Below, piece by piece: positions 25,865 to 35,271 of a stretch of DNA of 64,000 nt. Under the pieces are notes generated by a model. The model saw only the letters and a program-made list of their open reading frames with translations. It did not search any database and had not been told where the DNA came from. Positions within the stretch are counted from its first letter, which is position 1; every line of letters starts with the position of its first letter. The position numbers were made by a program, and so were the translations under genes. The stretch is from Acidicapsa ligni (lineage in GTDB: Bacteria; Acidobacteriota; Terriglobia; Terriglobales; Acidobacteriaceae): assembly GCF_025685655.1 (NCBI RefSeq), contig NZ_JAGSYG010000002.1:868001-932000 (forward strand), written 5' to 3'.

Positions 25865-27454
25865 ATGATTGAATTCTTCCAAAGCTTTATCCCGGCGCAT
25901 CGGCGTCTGGCCCAGGGAACACTGGCATTTGCAACCATTGCAGCTCTCGCAGGATGCGGCAGCACTCCCCGCCCCACCACGACGCCGATTACCCCTACCG
26001 GGCCGGCATCGCAGCCTGCATCGTTTGCCTTTGTGATCTCCACGCCATTGCCCACCGCCCAGACGCCAGTTCCGCAAGGCGTCGGCACGGTAATCGATTA
26101 CTCCGGTGACACGATTATGGCCAGTGCGCAGATTGGTCCCAACCCGGTGACCTTTGCCCTCAATGGCGGTGGATCGGAAGCCTGGACGCTCAATGGAGAC
26201 GGCACTGTCTCCAACATTCCAGTCTCTACCAACCTGCAGCCCAAGCTGGTGACTTACAGTACTCTGAGCCAGTTCAACGGCGCCGATCCGGTTGTTGGAC
26301 TCTTCAACAGTTCGCTGGGTCTGTACGCTCTGGATACCACGACCGATCCCGTTACCGGCAAATCGCAACTGGATGTGCTCACCGGCAGCCCGGACGCTTT
26401 CAAGCTGACTGTCCCGGTTGATCAGACGCCTGTCACCATGGTCGGTGTCTCCAGCGCTACGCGTTACTACACCATCAGCCAGAATATTCCTTACGGAATC
26501 GCCTGCAATACCAATCCCACCGGCGTCACACAGACCGGCACGGCCGATGGTATCGAGACCCTGACCTATACCGTCTCGTCGCAGATTCCGCTGGGAGTTT
26601 GCCCCGTATACGCAGTCGGCACACCGGATACGAAGCGCGTCTTCGTTCTGAACCGCGGCAGCGATACGATCACAGTGATCAATAGCCAGAACAATGCGCC
26701 TGATCAGTGCCCCGCAAACAGCGTCAACCAGAATGGCCAGCCCTTTAAATGCCATCCTGTACTGCCTCTGTCCACGACAGCAGTCAACGCTATCTGCCCA
26801 ACCCCGACGGCAGCAACCTGCGTCCTGCCGCCGAACGGAACCACCGGCTTTCCTGCTGTTGCCGGTCCGGTCTACGCCGAGTACAACCAGGCCACCGGCC
26901 AGTTGGTCGTCTCCAACTATGATGGCAACACCATCAGCATCATCGACGTAAGCCTGGATGAGTTTGGCAACGACAGCCCGACCTTTGGCACCACCTTCAC
27001 CGTGGCCGTGGGCAACAATCCTGCCGCAGTCACCGTGCTAGCCGATGGCTCGCGTGCGTATGTCGCCAACCAGTCCGGCGATGCCGTGAATGGATCCGAT
27101 GCCGGCTCCGTCACCATCGTCAATATGAACAGCCATACGATCGAGAAGACCTTACCAGTCACCGGTCATCCTCGTACCGTCGTCTCTACGGAAAACTCGC
27201 TCTTCGGCAAAGTCTACGTGGCTTCTCCTGACAGCCCTGACGTCACGATCATCCGTACCGATCAGGACATTATCAGCACCTCCATCCTGGTGCAGGGAAA
27301 CGCTATCGACGTTCGCACAACTTCGCCTGACGCGAGTTCGGCCAATACGAATACCGTGAGCCGCCTGCCGGGCGCAGGTCAGCCCTGCTTCCTGCCTCCA
27401 ACGGAGCTCACTCCTACCTCGGTTGCGGATTGCCAGTTGCTGCAATTGCCGTAG
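25865..27454 (+). CDS. Beta-propeller lipoprotein (YVTN/YncE-like)
   Basis: A 529-residue exported lipoprotein. A signal sequence leads to the lipobox LAGC near residue 33, then a Thr/Pro-rich linker. The rest consists of repeated beta-propeller blades with the YVTN-like pattern: VFVLNRGSDTITVINSQ, LVVSNYDGNTISIIDVS, AYVANQSGDAV, GSVTIVNMNSHTIEKTLP. Such proteins are surface or periplasmic binding scaffolds; no ligand is evident. The region before it (25742-25864) is a divergent promoter gap with the DUF92 gene. Confidence 0.85.
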   Translation: MIEFFQSFIPAHRRLAQGTLAFATIAALAGCGSTPRPTTTPITPTGPASQPASFAFVISTPLPTAQTPVPQGVGTVIDYSGDTIMASAQIGPNPVTFALNGGGSEAWTLNGDGTVSNIPVSTNLQPKLVTYSTLSQFNGADPVVGLFNSSLGLYALDTTTDPVTGKSQLDVLTGSPDAFKLTVPVDQTPVTMVGVSSATRYYTISQNIPYGIACNTNPTGVTQTGTADGIETLTYTVSSQIPLGVCPVYAVGTPDTKRVFVLNRGSDTITVINSQNNAPDQCPANSVNQNGQPFKCHPVLPLSTTAVNAICPTPTAATCVLPPNGTTGFPAVAGPVYAEYNQATGQLVVSNYDGNTISIIDVSLDEFGNDSPTFGTTFTVAVGNNPAAVTVLADGSRAYVANQSGDAVNGSDAGSVTIVNMNSHTIEKTLPVTGHPRTVVSTENSLFGKVYVASPDSPDVTIIRTDQDIISTSILVQGNAIDVRTTSPDASSANTNTVSRLPGAGQPCFLPPTELTPTSVADCQLLQLP

Positions 27455-27465
27455 TTCTGAAGCTA

Positions 27466-27507
27466 AAACCGGTTCAGCGAAACCAGTTCAGCGCAACCGG
27501 TTCAACA
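27466..27507. repeat. 14-bp tandem repeat, three copies
   Basis: Units AAACCGGTTCAGCG, AAACCAGTTCAGCG and CAACCGGTTCAACA lie head to tail, beginning 12 bp after the lipoprotein stop codon and ending just before the long palindrome. Confidence 0.9.
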
Positions 27508-27513
27508 ATGAGC

Positions 27514-27562
27514 CACAATGCAAAGGGCCAGTCTTCTCAGAAGACTGGCCCTTTGCATTGTG
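27514..27562. terminator. Long perfect palindrome, probable bidirectional terminator
   Basis: Two 24-base arms (27514-27537 and 27539-27562) are exact reverse complements around a single base; the core is AAAGGGCCAGTCTTCT and its complement. It sits between convergent genes, so it can stop transcription from both sides. The A-rich and T-rich parts inside the arms supply the A-tract/U-tract in each direction. Confidence 0.85.
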
Positions 27563-27644
27563 ATCGCGTTTCCTGTTCGAAGAATATACCGATAGGAAAA
27601 ATGCTCCAGCCTTGACGACTTAGGGCTGGCTGCCAGCCTTTGCC

Positions 27645-28463
27645 TTACTGCCCGCTCAGGACTATCGGGGCTGTTGGCGTCGTTGCTCCGCCTTCGTTTT
27701 CGATTGTCACTCCAAAGGCGCTTGCCTGCATCTGGGTTGGGAGGGATGGGAAGATCACTGCCGCATCGCCCTGCAAGTCCGGCTTGAACAAGCCTGCCGG
27801 AATCGGGGGAGTGCCATTCGCAGGAATCAGCCACAACTCGTATGTCTTGCCCGCAGGAATGGGAAGCAGGTTAGCTGCGGTAAACACCAGCTTGCCGGAA
27901 ACCGCGGCATACAGAACATGACCTTCCGGCATTTTTTGAGCCACGGGCTTAGGAGACAGCGACACGTGTTGCGCGCCATTTCCATGCAGGAATTCCTTCA
28001 ATTCAGCCAGCTCGCTGTTTTGAGACTCGGCACGTGCCATCGCAGGCATGAGCTGACGAATCTGGCGCATGTGAGTGACATCATCGTAGGCAACGAACAA
28101 CAGCGCGGCAGCCAGCGCCCCGGAGAGAATCCGGAGAGGCATGGGAGTCTGCAGCCATTCGTGCAAAGACTTGGTTGCGATGAACATGCGGTTGTTGTTC
28201 CGCATCTGCGTAAACTTTGATTCGGTAGTATCGGTATTCAGCTTCTTGAGGAAGCGCTCGCGTGCTCCGGCTGGCACAGCTTCCTGGGGAATCACCGTCG
28301 CGTAGCTGGCCAATTCCACCTGAATCCGGGCCAATTCGTCGCGGCACTGGTTGCACAGGGAAATATGCGCTGTCAGGTTGCCTAGTTGAACCTCCGGCAG
28401 CGTACCCAAGGCGTACTGGATGAGATCGTCTTCCGGAATGTGGACTGCATCTTGCATGCTCAT
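27645..28463 (-). CDS. Anti-sigma factor, RskA-like
   Basis: A 272-residue single-pass membrane regulator. The N-terminal zinc-binding anti-sigma motif is HISLCNQC (H-x3-C-x2-C, about 33-40). One membrane segment lies near 112-125 (LSGALAAALLFVAY), followed by a coiled region. The RskA-type C-terminal domain outside the membrane has KTYELWLIPANG and IPAGLFKPD. It should hold the ECF sigma factor encoded just upstream, whose stop overlaps its ATG (ATGA). The signal that releases sigma is not evident. Confidence 0.92.
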   Translation of the reverse strand: MSMQDAVHIPEDDLIQYALGTLPEVQLGNLTAHISLCNQCRDELARIQVELASYATVIPQEAVPAGARERFLKKLNTDTTESKFTQMRNNNRMFIATKSLHEWLQTPMPLRILSGALAAALLFVAYDDVTHMRQIRQLMPAMARAESQNSELAELKEFLHGNGAQHVSLSPKPVAQKMPEGHVLYAAVSGKLVFTAANLLPIPAGKTYELWLIPANGTPPIPAGLFKPDLQGDAAVIFPSLPTQMQASAFGVTIENEGGATTPTAPIVLSGQ

Positions 28464-28987
28464 GCTTCCAGCGCCTTTCTCACCGTCATCAAAGCGGTGC
28501 GAATGCGCGTTTTTACCGTGCCGAGCGGAGTTCCCGTCCGCTCTGAAATCTCTGTGTGTGTCAAACCTTCAAAATACGCCATCTGCAGGGAAGTCTGTTG
28601 TTCGCTGGGCAATGCCTCAACGACACCACGCACCTGATCCATCAGATGATTCTCTTCCACCGCCCGCTGTAAATTTCTCGGCTCGGGAAGGACCATGTCC
28701 TCCAACGGCTGCATATGCGACCTTCGCCGAATCACATCAATCGACCGGTTGCGGGCTACGACTGCCAGCCATGCCCCGAGGCTGCCGCGTTGGGATACAA
28801 ACCCTCCGGGTTGTCTCCAAACCTGTAGCAGCACTTCCTGCATGACGTCCTCCGCAAGCGCAGGTTCTCGCAATACTCGCAGGGCTATTGAATAGACCAA
28901 CCGCGAATATCGGTCAAAAAGCGTTGCCATTGCAGCTTGATCCTGCCTGGCAACCGCTTCCAGCAACTCGGCGTCTTCCATTTGCAT
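28460..28987 (-). CDS. ECF sigma-70 factor (SigK-like)
   Basis: A 175-residue extracytoplasmic-function sigma factor. Region 2 (LFDRYSRLVYSIALRVL, AEDVMQEVLLQVWR, VARNRSIDVIRRR) binds core and the -10; region 4 (LPSEQQTSLQMAYFEGLTH, GTPLGTVKTRIRTAL) reads the -35. GGAAG precedes the ATG. It is paired with the RskA-like anti-sigma factor by a four-base overlap. Such pairs usually autoregulate, so a promoter of its own type is expected in the 186-bp gap to tlyA; I could not recognise it confidently. Confidence 0.94.
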   Translation of the reverse strand: MQMEDAELLEAVARQDQAAMATLFDRYSRLVYSIALRVLREPALAEDVMQEVLLQVWRQPGGFVSQRGSLGAWLAVVARNRSIDVIRRRSHMQPLEDMVLPEPRNLQRAVEENHLMDQVRGVVEALPSEQQTSLQMAYFEGLTHTEISERTGTPLGTVKTRIRTALMTVRKALEA

Positions 28988-29173
28988 GGCTTCCGTTTCT
29001 TCTACCGCTGTTGCCTGCCTGATCTCTGTGAATAGAACGAGGCAGACCGTAGTTTGGATTGCATCGTGCCGTACTTCTGAATTTCTGAAGAATTAACAGA
29101 AAGACAAGACTACTGTTTCAGCGAGCGCGTGACAACTCGCACAGTCAATTAGAAGCATAATAGATTCAGAAGG

Positions 29174-29959
29174 ATGATCACTTCAGCACGAATACGAATC
29201 GATACCCTGATGGTCCAGAAAGGACTTGTTCCAAGTCGGGAACGAGCCCGCGCCCTCATTCTGGCTGGACGAGTGCTGGTATCCGAACAAAAAGTCGATA
29301 AACCCGGCACCGCTTTCGCCGACGATGTGCCAATTCGCATCCTTGGCCAGATCGACGGCAAGGACCAGCGTTATGTCAGCCGTGGCGGCCTCAAGCTGGA
29401 AGCAGCCCTGGCGCACTGGACTATTCCTGTCGATGGCCGCGCCTGCCTCGACATCGGCACATCGACCGGCGGATTCACCGACTGCCTTTTGCAGCACGGC
29501 GCCAGCCACGTCTCCTGCGTCGACACCGGTTACGGTCAGATTGCCATGAGCCTGCGCCAGGATGCCCGTGTGAAACTCTACGAGCGCACCAATGCGCGTC
29601 TGCTCGCTCCCGGCTTGCTCGATGCGACTCCGCCCGCTCTGACGTTGCTGGTCATGGATGTTTCCTTTATCGCCGCAAGCCTCGTTCTTCCTGCCGTTCG
29701 CGCGGCCGCCACAAGCCTCACCGAGGCGGTTGTGCTGGTCAAGCCGCAGTTTGAGGCAGGGCGCGAACATGTGGGCAAGGGCGGCATCGTCCGCGACCCG
29801 CTGGCGCACCAGATTGCGATTGATCGCGTGGCGCAATGCCTGACCGGGCTCGGTGCGCATTCGATCGAGGTGATCCCATCTCCTATTACCGGTATGGAAG
29901 GCAATCATGAATTCCTTCTGCATGCGCTGCTCGGGGCAGTTTCGCCCGGTTCACATTGA
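29174..29959 (+). CDS. tlyA: TlyA-type rRNA 2'-O-methyltransferase
   Basis: A 261-residue protein with an N-terminal S4 RNA-binding domain (RIDTLMVQKGLVPSRERARALILAG) followed by an FtsJ-like SAM methyltransferase: YVSRGGLKLEAAL, SAM site DIGTSTGGFTDCLL, VDTGYGQ, catalytic-region MDVSFI and KPQFE. The family 2'-O-methylates cytidines of 16S/23S rRNA and is often misnamed hemolysin A. nadK follows 42 bp downstream, an order also common in other bacteria. Confidence 0.93.
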   Translation: MITSARIRIDTLMVQKGLVPSRERARALILAGRVLVSEQKVDKPGTAFADDVPIRILGQIDGKDQRYVSRGGLKLEAALAHWTIPVDGRACLDIGTSTGGFTDCLLQHGASHVSCVDTGYGQIAMSLRQDARVKLYERTNARLLAPGLLDATPPALTLLVMDVSFIAASLVLPAVRAAATSLTEAVVLVKPQFEAGREHVGKGGIVRDPLAHQIAIDRVAQCLTGLGAHSIEVIPSPITGMEGNHEFLLHALLGAVSPGSH

Positions 29960-30001
29960 GAACCTCTGTTTCAGTAGCTGGGGTACACTGAAGGTGTCCA
30001 G

Positions 30002-30913
30002 ATGAACCGAATCGCTATTGTTTCCAAGCCTCTTAAAGAGGAGCTCGCGCGGCTGCTTCCAGAACTCGTCGTATGGCTCCGTGAACATAATTTTGAACCA
30101 GTTCTGGATCGCGAAAGCGCCTCCTACCTGGTCGGGGCTGAAGCCTCCCAGGGTATATCCCGTATTGAAAAATCCGGCATCGCAGTCCTGGATCGCCCGG
30201 ATCTCCCGCAGGCTCGTCCATCGCTGGTCGTTGTTCTCGGCGGCGATGGCACGTTGTTAGCGGTGGGGCGTATTTTTGCTCGTACGGATACACCGATCCT
30301 CAGCGTCAACCTCGGCTCTCTCGGCTTCCTCACCGAGGTTCGCCTCTCCAGCCTCTATCCCACGCTGGAGGGCTGGTGTGATAACTGCTGCACCATCGAC
30401 GAGCGCACCATGCTGCACGCCGAGCTGTGGCGCGATGAGCAATGCATTACCAGCTTCGAGGCTGTGAACGATGTTGTGCTCTCCAAGGGCGCGATTGCTC
30501 GCATGGGCGACTTCGCCGTTGAGCTCGATGGCATGCTGGCCGCGCGCTTCCGCGCCGACGGCGTCATCGTTGCCACCCCTACCGGATCGACAGCGTATAC
30601 GCTGGCAGCCAACGGCCCGATCCTGGTTCCCGGCGTAGATGCCCACGTCATCACGCCCATCTGCCCGCATCTGCTTACACTGCGGCCAATGGTTGTGCCT
30701 TCCACCGCCACGCTCACCCTGCGCATCGAGGGGCCCAAAGGCGGACTTCCCAACCAGACCGTGCTTACGGTAGATGGTCAGCAGGCAGTCGATCTTCGCG
30801 TCGGGGACGAGCTTCGCTGTCACCGCTCCGAGTTCACCGTAAAGCTGGTTCGTCTCGGAGGCAATGGCTTCTTTGAGGCTCTGCGCAGCAAACTCAAATG
30901 GGGCGAGCGGTAG
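30002..30913 (+). CDS. nadK: NAD kinase
   Basis: Phosphorylates NAD to NADP. The 303 residues include the diagnostic GGDGT (80-84), NLGSLGFLTE near 102, VNDVVLSKG and TPTGSTAYTLAANGPILVP, which shape the NAD site. Cytoplasmic. Likely co-transcribed with tlyA. Confidence 0.96.
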   Translation: MNRIAIVSKPLKEELARLLPELVVWLREHNFEPVLDRESASYLVGAEASQGISRIEKSGIAVLDRPDLPQARPSLVVVLGGDGTLLAVGRIFARTDTPILSVNLGSLGFLTEVRLSSLYPTLEGWCDNCCTIDERTMLHAELWRDEQCITSFEAVNDVVLSKGAIARMGDFAVELDGMLAARFRADGVIVATPTGSTAYTLAANGPILVPGVDAHVITPICPHLLTLRPMVVPSTATLTLRIEGPKGGLPNQTVLTVDGQQAVDLRVGDELRCHRSEFTVKLVRLGGNGFFEALRSKLKWGER

Positions 30914-31087
30914 CACTCGCCTGCTGCGGCCGCCTTGGTCCGCAGCCTGCCATGCTAAACTCGCCAACATCCGGTTTTCTTTTCTGAAATGGATTCTCAA
31001 GCAGGCAACTGCGTACGCCACAGATCCGCAAGTCTCAGTTGGGAAGCCAAATTCTAAAATTTAGAAAATCTCAGGGAGAATCCCACC

Positions 31088-32662
31088 TTGTCCCATCTCT
31101 GGAACAGAACAACTCTCGTTACGGCAGTCTCCATATTGTCGCTCTCATTTGCGATTCCATCCTTTGCCCAGGGTCCGGAGCGGCGTGCAACAACCGAGAC
31201 GAAAGAAGAGCCTTCAAAGGACATTCCCATTCCGCAGGAGACGACCGCGATCACCCAGCATCAGCAGACCATTGGCGGCCAGACCATTCACTACACGGCT
31301 ACCGTTGGCAATTTGCTGATCAGCAAAGAAGATCACGATCAGAACGAGAAGCCATACCACAGCATCTTCTACGTGGCCTATACCGCGGATGGAGCGGACG
31401 CCAAAACGCGCCCCGTAACCTTCCTCTACAACGGCGGTCCTGGCTCCGCGACGATCTGGCTTGAGATGGGGTCTGTCGGCCCGGTGCGCGTGCTTTCACA
31501 GAGCCCCGAGGCTACTCACAATCCGCCGTTCCAGGTGGTGCCTAACGAGTACAGCCTGCTCGATAAGACCGATCTCGTCTTCATCGACGCACCCGCCACC
31601 GGCTACTCGCGCCCGGTCGGAAAGGGAACTGTGAAGGATGTGGCCGGCGTGGATCAGGATCTGACCGCGTTCACCAAATTCATCATTCGCTACATCACGG
31701 TGAACCACCGCTGGAACTCACCGAAATTCCTCTTCGGCGAGTCCTACGGAACCACGCGTTCGGCTGGTCTCTCCGCAACGCTCAATGAAGAAGGCGTGCA
31801 GTTGAACGGCGTCATCCTGCTCTCGTCAATCCTCAACTATAACGCACACGCCGCTGGTCTCGACAACGAATACATCACCGACCTGCCGACCTTTGCCGCC
31901 ATCGCGTACTACCACAACAAGGTTGCCGACAAGCCAGCCGACATTCTCACCTTCGTCCAGCAGGCGCGCGAATTCGCAAGCGGACCTTATGCCGCAGCGC
32001 TCTTCGCAGGCAACACCATCAGCCCCGCAGAAGAGGATAAGGTCGCAGCCGATCTCAGCCGCTTCACCGGCCTCAGTGTCAAGTATGTGAAGGACGCGAA
32101 TCTGCGCATCTCGCCCACGCGTTTCCGCAAGGAACTGCTGCGCGATCAGAACAAAGTTCTGGGACGTTACGACGGACGCTTCGAAGGTCCTGACGCGGAT
32201 GCGGCTGGCGAATTTCCCGGCTTCGATCCCTCCGATACAGGCATCTCCGGAGCTTACATCGACTCTTTCCACGACTACCTTGAGAAGGAGCTGAAGTACA
32301 GCAATCCAGAGACCTACAACAACAGCGGACCAGGCGTGAACCAGCAGTGGGATGAGCATCATCGTCCTGCCTCCGGTGGCCGTGGTTTCGGCCAGCAGAC
32401 CATGCCCTACGTCGCAGGAGACCTGGGCGATACCATTCGCAAGAATCCCTATCTCAAGGTCTTCTCCGCGAACGGCCTCTACGATCTGGCCACGCCCTTC
32501 TACTCAACTGAGTGGGAGCTGTCGCACATGGGAACAGACGCCAAACTGCGCAACAATGTCCAGTTCGGCTACTATCCCTCGGGCCACATGGTTTATCTCA
32601 ATGTAGACGCGCTCAAAGCCTTCCGGCAGGATCTTGGGAAGTTCTACGACAGCGCCAAATAA
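31088..32662 (+). CDS. S10-type serine carboxypeptidase-like protein, secreted
   Basis: A 524-residue alpha/beta-hydrolase-fold peptidase. A signal peptide ends at PSFAQ. The S10 landmarks are present: FLYNGGPGSAT (oxyanion hole), DAPATGYSRP and the nucleophile motif GESYGTTR with Ser near 218. A late Asp (NGLYDLATP) and His (YYPSGHMVYLN) complete the triad. Bacterial members are little studied; C-terminal peptide trimming in the periplasm is inferred. TTG start with AGGGAG nine bases upstream; no in-frame ATG is near. Confidence 0.9.
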   Translation: MSHLWNRTTLVTAVSILSLSFAIPSFAQGPERRATTETKEEPSKDIPIPQETTAITQHQQTIGGQTIHYTATVGNLLISKEDHDQNEKPYHSIFYVAYTADGADAKTRPVTFLYNGGPGSATIWLEMGSVGPVRVLSQSPEATHNPPFQVVPNEYSLLDKTDLVFIDAPATGYSRPVGKGTVKDVAGVDQDLTAFTKFIIRYITVNHRWNSPKFLFGESYGTTRSAGLSATLNEEGVQLNGVILLSSILNYNAHAAGLDNEYITDLPTFAAIAYYHNKVADKPADILTFVQQAREFASGPYAAALFAGNTISPAEEDKVAADLSRFTGLSVKYVKDANLRISPTRFRKELLRDQNKVLGRYDGRFEGPDADAAGEFPGFDPSDTGISGAYIDSFHDYLEKELKYSNPETYNNSGPGVNQQWDEHHRPASGGRGFGQQTMPYVAGDLGDTIRKNPYLKVFSANGLYDLATPFYSTEWELSHMGTDAKLRNNVQFGYYPSGHMVYLNVDALKAFRQDLGKFYDSAK

Positions 32663-32701
32663 CCACAGCGCAAAGTAACGGGAACAATCAGAAATAAAAA
32701 C

Positions 32702-32752
32702 AGAAAGCCCCGGTTTCGATGTATTTCCCATACATCGAAACCGGGGCTTTCT
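32702..32752. terminator. Bidirectional terminator with 23-bp perfect stem
   Basis: Arm 32702-32724 (starting AGAAAGCCCCGG) is the exact reverse complement of arm 32730-32752, with a five-base loop. It lies between the convergent S10-peptidase and lipoprotein genes. Confidence 0.88.
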
Positions 32753-32785
32753 CCTGCTCTGCGGATTCAGTTTTACCGATTAGCT

Positions 32786-33367
32786 CTACTGATTCAACTC
32801 GGTCAACAAGACCCTGGCCTTCAATGCCAGAGTATGTGCGCCATCGACATCGCCGGTCTTTAACGCTTCCCGTGCCTGCTTGAGAAATTCACGAATCTGG
32901 GCAGCGGTCTTGGTTTCCGAATCGCTCAGAGTTCGGGAAATTCCGTTCAAGCCTTTTTCCGTGCCGCTGATGGAGTTTTCCGTCTGCGCTCGCAGATCGC
33001 CGGAGTCCCCGCCGGAGAGCTGGCCGATCGCGCTCACAGCAGCCCCAGGATTGGCAGCTTCCTGATTTGCTGCAGGGTTCGCTCCAGAGTTCGTCGCAGG
33101 AGTCACAGGCTTCTTGGGACGAGGTACTTTCTTCTTTGGCGGCGGAGGTGGAGGCGTCGAATTGGCTGTCGTTGAAGGTGCAGGCGGAACATCGCCCACG
33201 ACAGGCGCCGGTAGATCTGCCGTAGATACGGCTACTGGCTGCTGCGGTGGTGCATCGACAATTGGTGGAGCTAGCGCCTGTGGCGGCGTCTGTTTTACTT
33301 TTTGATCGCAGCCCATCAATAAAACAGGCAGCAACAACCCCACGGCATACTTGGCCGTAAAACTCAT
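32786..33367 (-). CDS. Pro-rich lipoprotein of unknown function
   Basis: 193 residues. The signal peptide ends in the lipobox LMGC (Cys 20). A long Pro/Ala/Lys-rich segment with a run of prolines followed by lysines (about 25-115) looks suited to spanning the periplasm or cell wall. The C-terminal 70 residues are helical (AAQIREFLKQAREALKTGDVDGAHTLALKARVLLTEL), like a single TPR-type hairpin. Its ATG overlaps the stop of the histidine kinase gene, so it belongs to the two-component operon. It may be a sensor accessory or output; this is inference. Confidence 0.8.
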   Translation of the reverse strand: MSFTAKYAVGLLLPVLLMGCDQKVKQTPPQALAPPIVDAPPQQPVAVSTADLPAPVVGDVPPAPSTTANSTPPPPPPKKKVPRPKKPVTPATNSGANPAANQEAANPGAAVSAIGQLSGGDSGDLRAQTENSISGTEKGLNGISRTLSDSETKTAAQIREFLKQAREALKTGDVDGAHTLALKARVLLTELNQ

Positions 33368-35268
33368 CCTTCCAACCCCTTTACGCTTTCTAAAACCGTC
33401 GGCTGAGGATGCCGCCGTCCCCGGTCCGTGGCAGAGAGGGGAATTCGCAGTTGGAATTCCGAGCCACGACCTAGTTCTGATTGTACGTCGATACTGCCAT
33501 GATGCAACTGGAGAATGCGATAAGTCATTGCCAGCCCTATGCCGCTGCCATCTTTCTTCGTGGTGAAATACAAATCGAAGATTTTCTCGCGAAGCTCCTC
33601 GGAGATACCTTCGCCTTCATCCAGCACTTTGATCACTGCCGATTTGCCATCTTCAACCAGCAAAACCTCTAATTTGCCGCCGTAAGGCATCGCTTGGCCG
33701 CCGTTCTGCACCACATTCAGCACGGCCTGTTTCAGCAGATCAACGTCCACCTTGGCAACCATCGGGAATTCGGGAAGCTTGCAGGTCAGCCTCACCTGCC
33801 TGGTCGATAGTTCAGCCGCAGCCAGCGTCACCACGTCCGACACCACGTTGCGCAGGTCGTACTCGATCAGGCGCACTTCTACTGGACGAGAAAAGTCCAC
33901 CAGCGTTTGCACAACACGGTCCAGTCGATGAATTTCGGAATCAATAATGTCAAGGTGGCGCGTTGCCGGAGTCGCCGTATCGCCCAGTTTGGTCTTCAAC
34001 AGCTCCAGGTGAACCACAATGGCATTGATCGGGTTTTTCACCTCATGCCCCACGCCCGACGTAAGACGCCCAATTGCCGCCATGCGCCGTGAAAGCTCAA
34101 ATTCGCTCTCGATTACTTCCATCGACTCCTGATCATGCAGGGTCAGCAGGGCGCCCAATCCCTGCCGCAAACCATCGTCGTGAATGAAGTCCAGCGATAC
34201 CTCGATCCGGTTGCCGGCCTCGGTCCTGATCTCTTCCTGCACCAGCGTTACGCCGGCATCCCAGGCATCGCGTATCGTCGTGCTTAGCACCGTGCTCCGG
34301 TCAAAAATATCTCGCGCATGCTGCCCCAGCAGGTCGTTCCGATCCATGTGCAGAAAGCGTCCAACCGAGTTGGAAACCAGCACCACGCGCCCATCCCCGG
34401 TAAACAGCACGATGCCATCCTGCAGATTACCCAGCACCTGGTCGAGATTCTCCTTGAGTGCCGAGAAAACCTCTTCCACGTTGCGCATGCGCTGACCGAT
34501 TCGCTCGATCTTGTTGGAGACACGCAGCACCGTATCGGTTGTCTCCGGTTCCTCGCCGTCGGAGCTCTGCTCTTCCGCCGAAGGAGTCCAGTAATCCAGT
34601 TGCAGGTTCAGCTCTTCCATCGGCTGCAAGGCCAGGTTGGCGAGCAGGAATGCCACCAGCAGCGCCGTTCCCAGGGCGAAACCCATCAGTGCCAGCGCTG
34701 TCTTCAGCCACGGCCAATAGTGCTCCAGCAGAAACGTGGTGCGCACGCCGACCCGAACCGTGGCAAACGGCTCGCCGTTGCGGTCCAGCGGCACTGTAAC
34801 GTCATACACCTTGGGCTTGCCGAAGATCGTCTCCAGCAGCTCTACAGGATTGCTGTCCTGCAGCCGTTGATAGTTCGGCCGTGTCGGGAGCAATTGATCG
34901 TCGCCGCCCGGTCCCGTGGTCAGCAAAGCCCGATTTTGCCGGTCGCTGATGCTGATGTCATACACCGTCGGCGAATAGCGTATTGCCGAGTTCACGAGCG
35001 CCATCAAAGCCGTGTTATCTCTCACCGCCATTGCCGCCAGGTTGCGTAATTGCACCGGGTCGTTCGGATCGACTTTCTGATCCTTCAGTCCCGTTTCAAG
35101 CGCCAGTTGCAATGCGTAGCGAACCTGCTGCGCGACCAGAACATTCGTGTCATACGACTGTTGTACCGCCGCCTCAAGCAGTCGGCTGACATACACCAGG
35201 GAAAGTACGGCCGTGATTAAAAACACCAAGCTGGTAATTGCCAGAACGAGTTTAGTTTTAAGGCTCAT
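33364..35268 (-). CDS. Membrane sensor histidine kinase (NtrB-like)
   Basis: 634 residues. The first transmembrane helix (about 7-27) and second (about 190-212, ALALMGFALGTALLVAFLLAN) enclose a periplasmic sensing domain of about 160 residues. A HAMP-like linker, a coiled segment and a PAS domain (about 265-390; NLQDGIVLFTGDGRVVLVSNSV) follow. The HisKA box is GVGHEVKNPINAI, with the phospho-His near 405, and the ATPase domain has an N-box (NVVQNGGQAM), DEGEGI and GSGIGLAM. It is three bases after the response regulator stop. The ligand is unknown. Confidence 0.93.
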   Translation of the reverse strand: MSLKTKLVLAITSLVFLITAVLSLVYVSRLLEAAVQQSYDTNVLVAQQVRYALQLALETGLKDQKVDPNDPVQLRNLAAMAVRDNTALMALVNSAIRYSPTVYDISISDRQNRALLTTGPGGDDQLLPTRPNYQRLQDSNPVELLETIFGKPKVYDVTVPLDRNGEPFATVRVGVRTTFLLEHYWPWLKTALALMGFALGTALLVAFLLANLALQPMEELNLQLDYWTPSAEEQSSDGEEPETTDTVLRVSNKIERIGQRMRNVEEVFSALKENLDQVLGNLQDGIVLFTGDGRVVLVSNSVGRFLHMDRNDLLGQHARDIFDRSTVLSTTIRDAWDAGVTLVQEEIRTEAGNRIEVSLDFIHDDGLRQGLGALLTLHDQESMEVIESEFELSRRMAAIGRLTSGVGHEVKNPINAIVVHLELLKTKLGDTATPATRHLDIIDSEIHRLDRVVQTLVDFSRPVEVRLIEYDLRNVVSDVVTLAAAELSTRQVRLTCKLPEFPMVAKVDVDLLKQAVLNVVQNGGQAMPYGGKLEVLLVEDGKSAVIKVLDEGEGISEELREKIFDLYFTTKKDGSGIGLAMTYRILQLHHGSIDVQSELGRGSEFQLRIPLSATDRGRRHPQPTVLESVKGLEG

Positions 35269-35271
35269 TCG

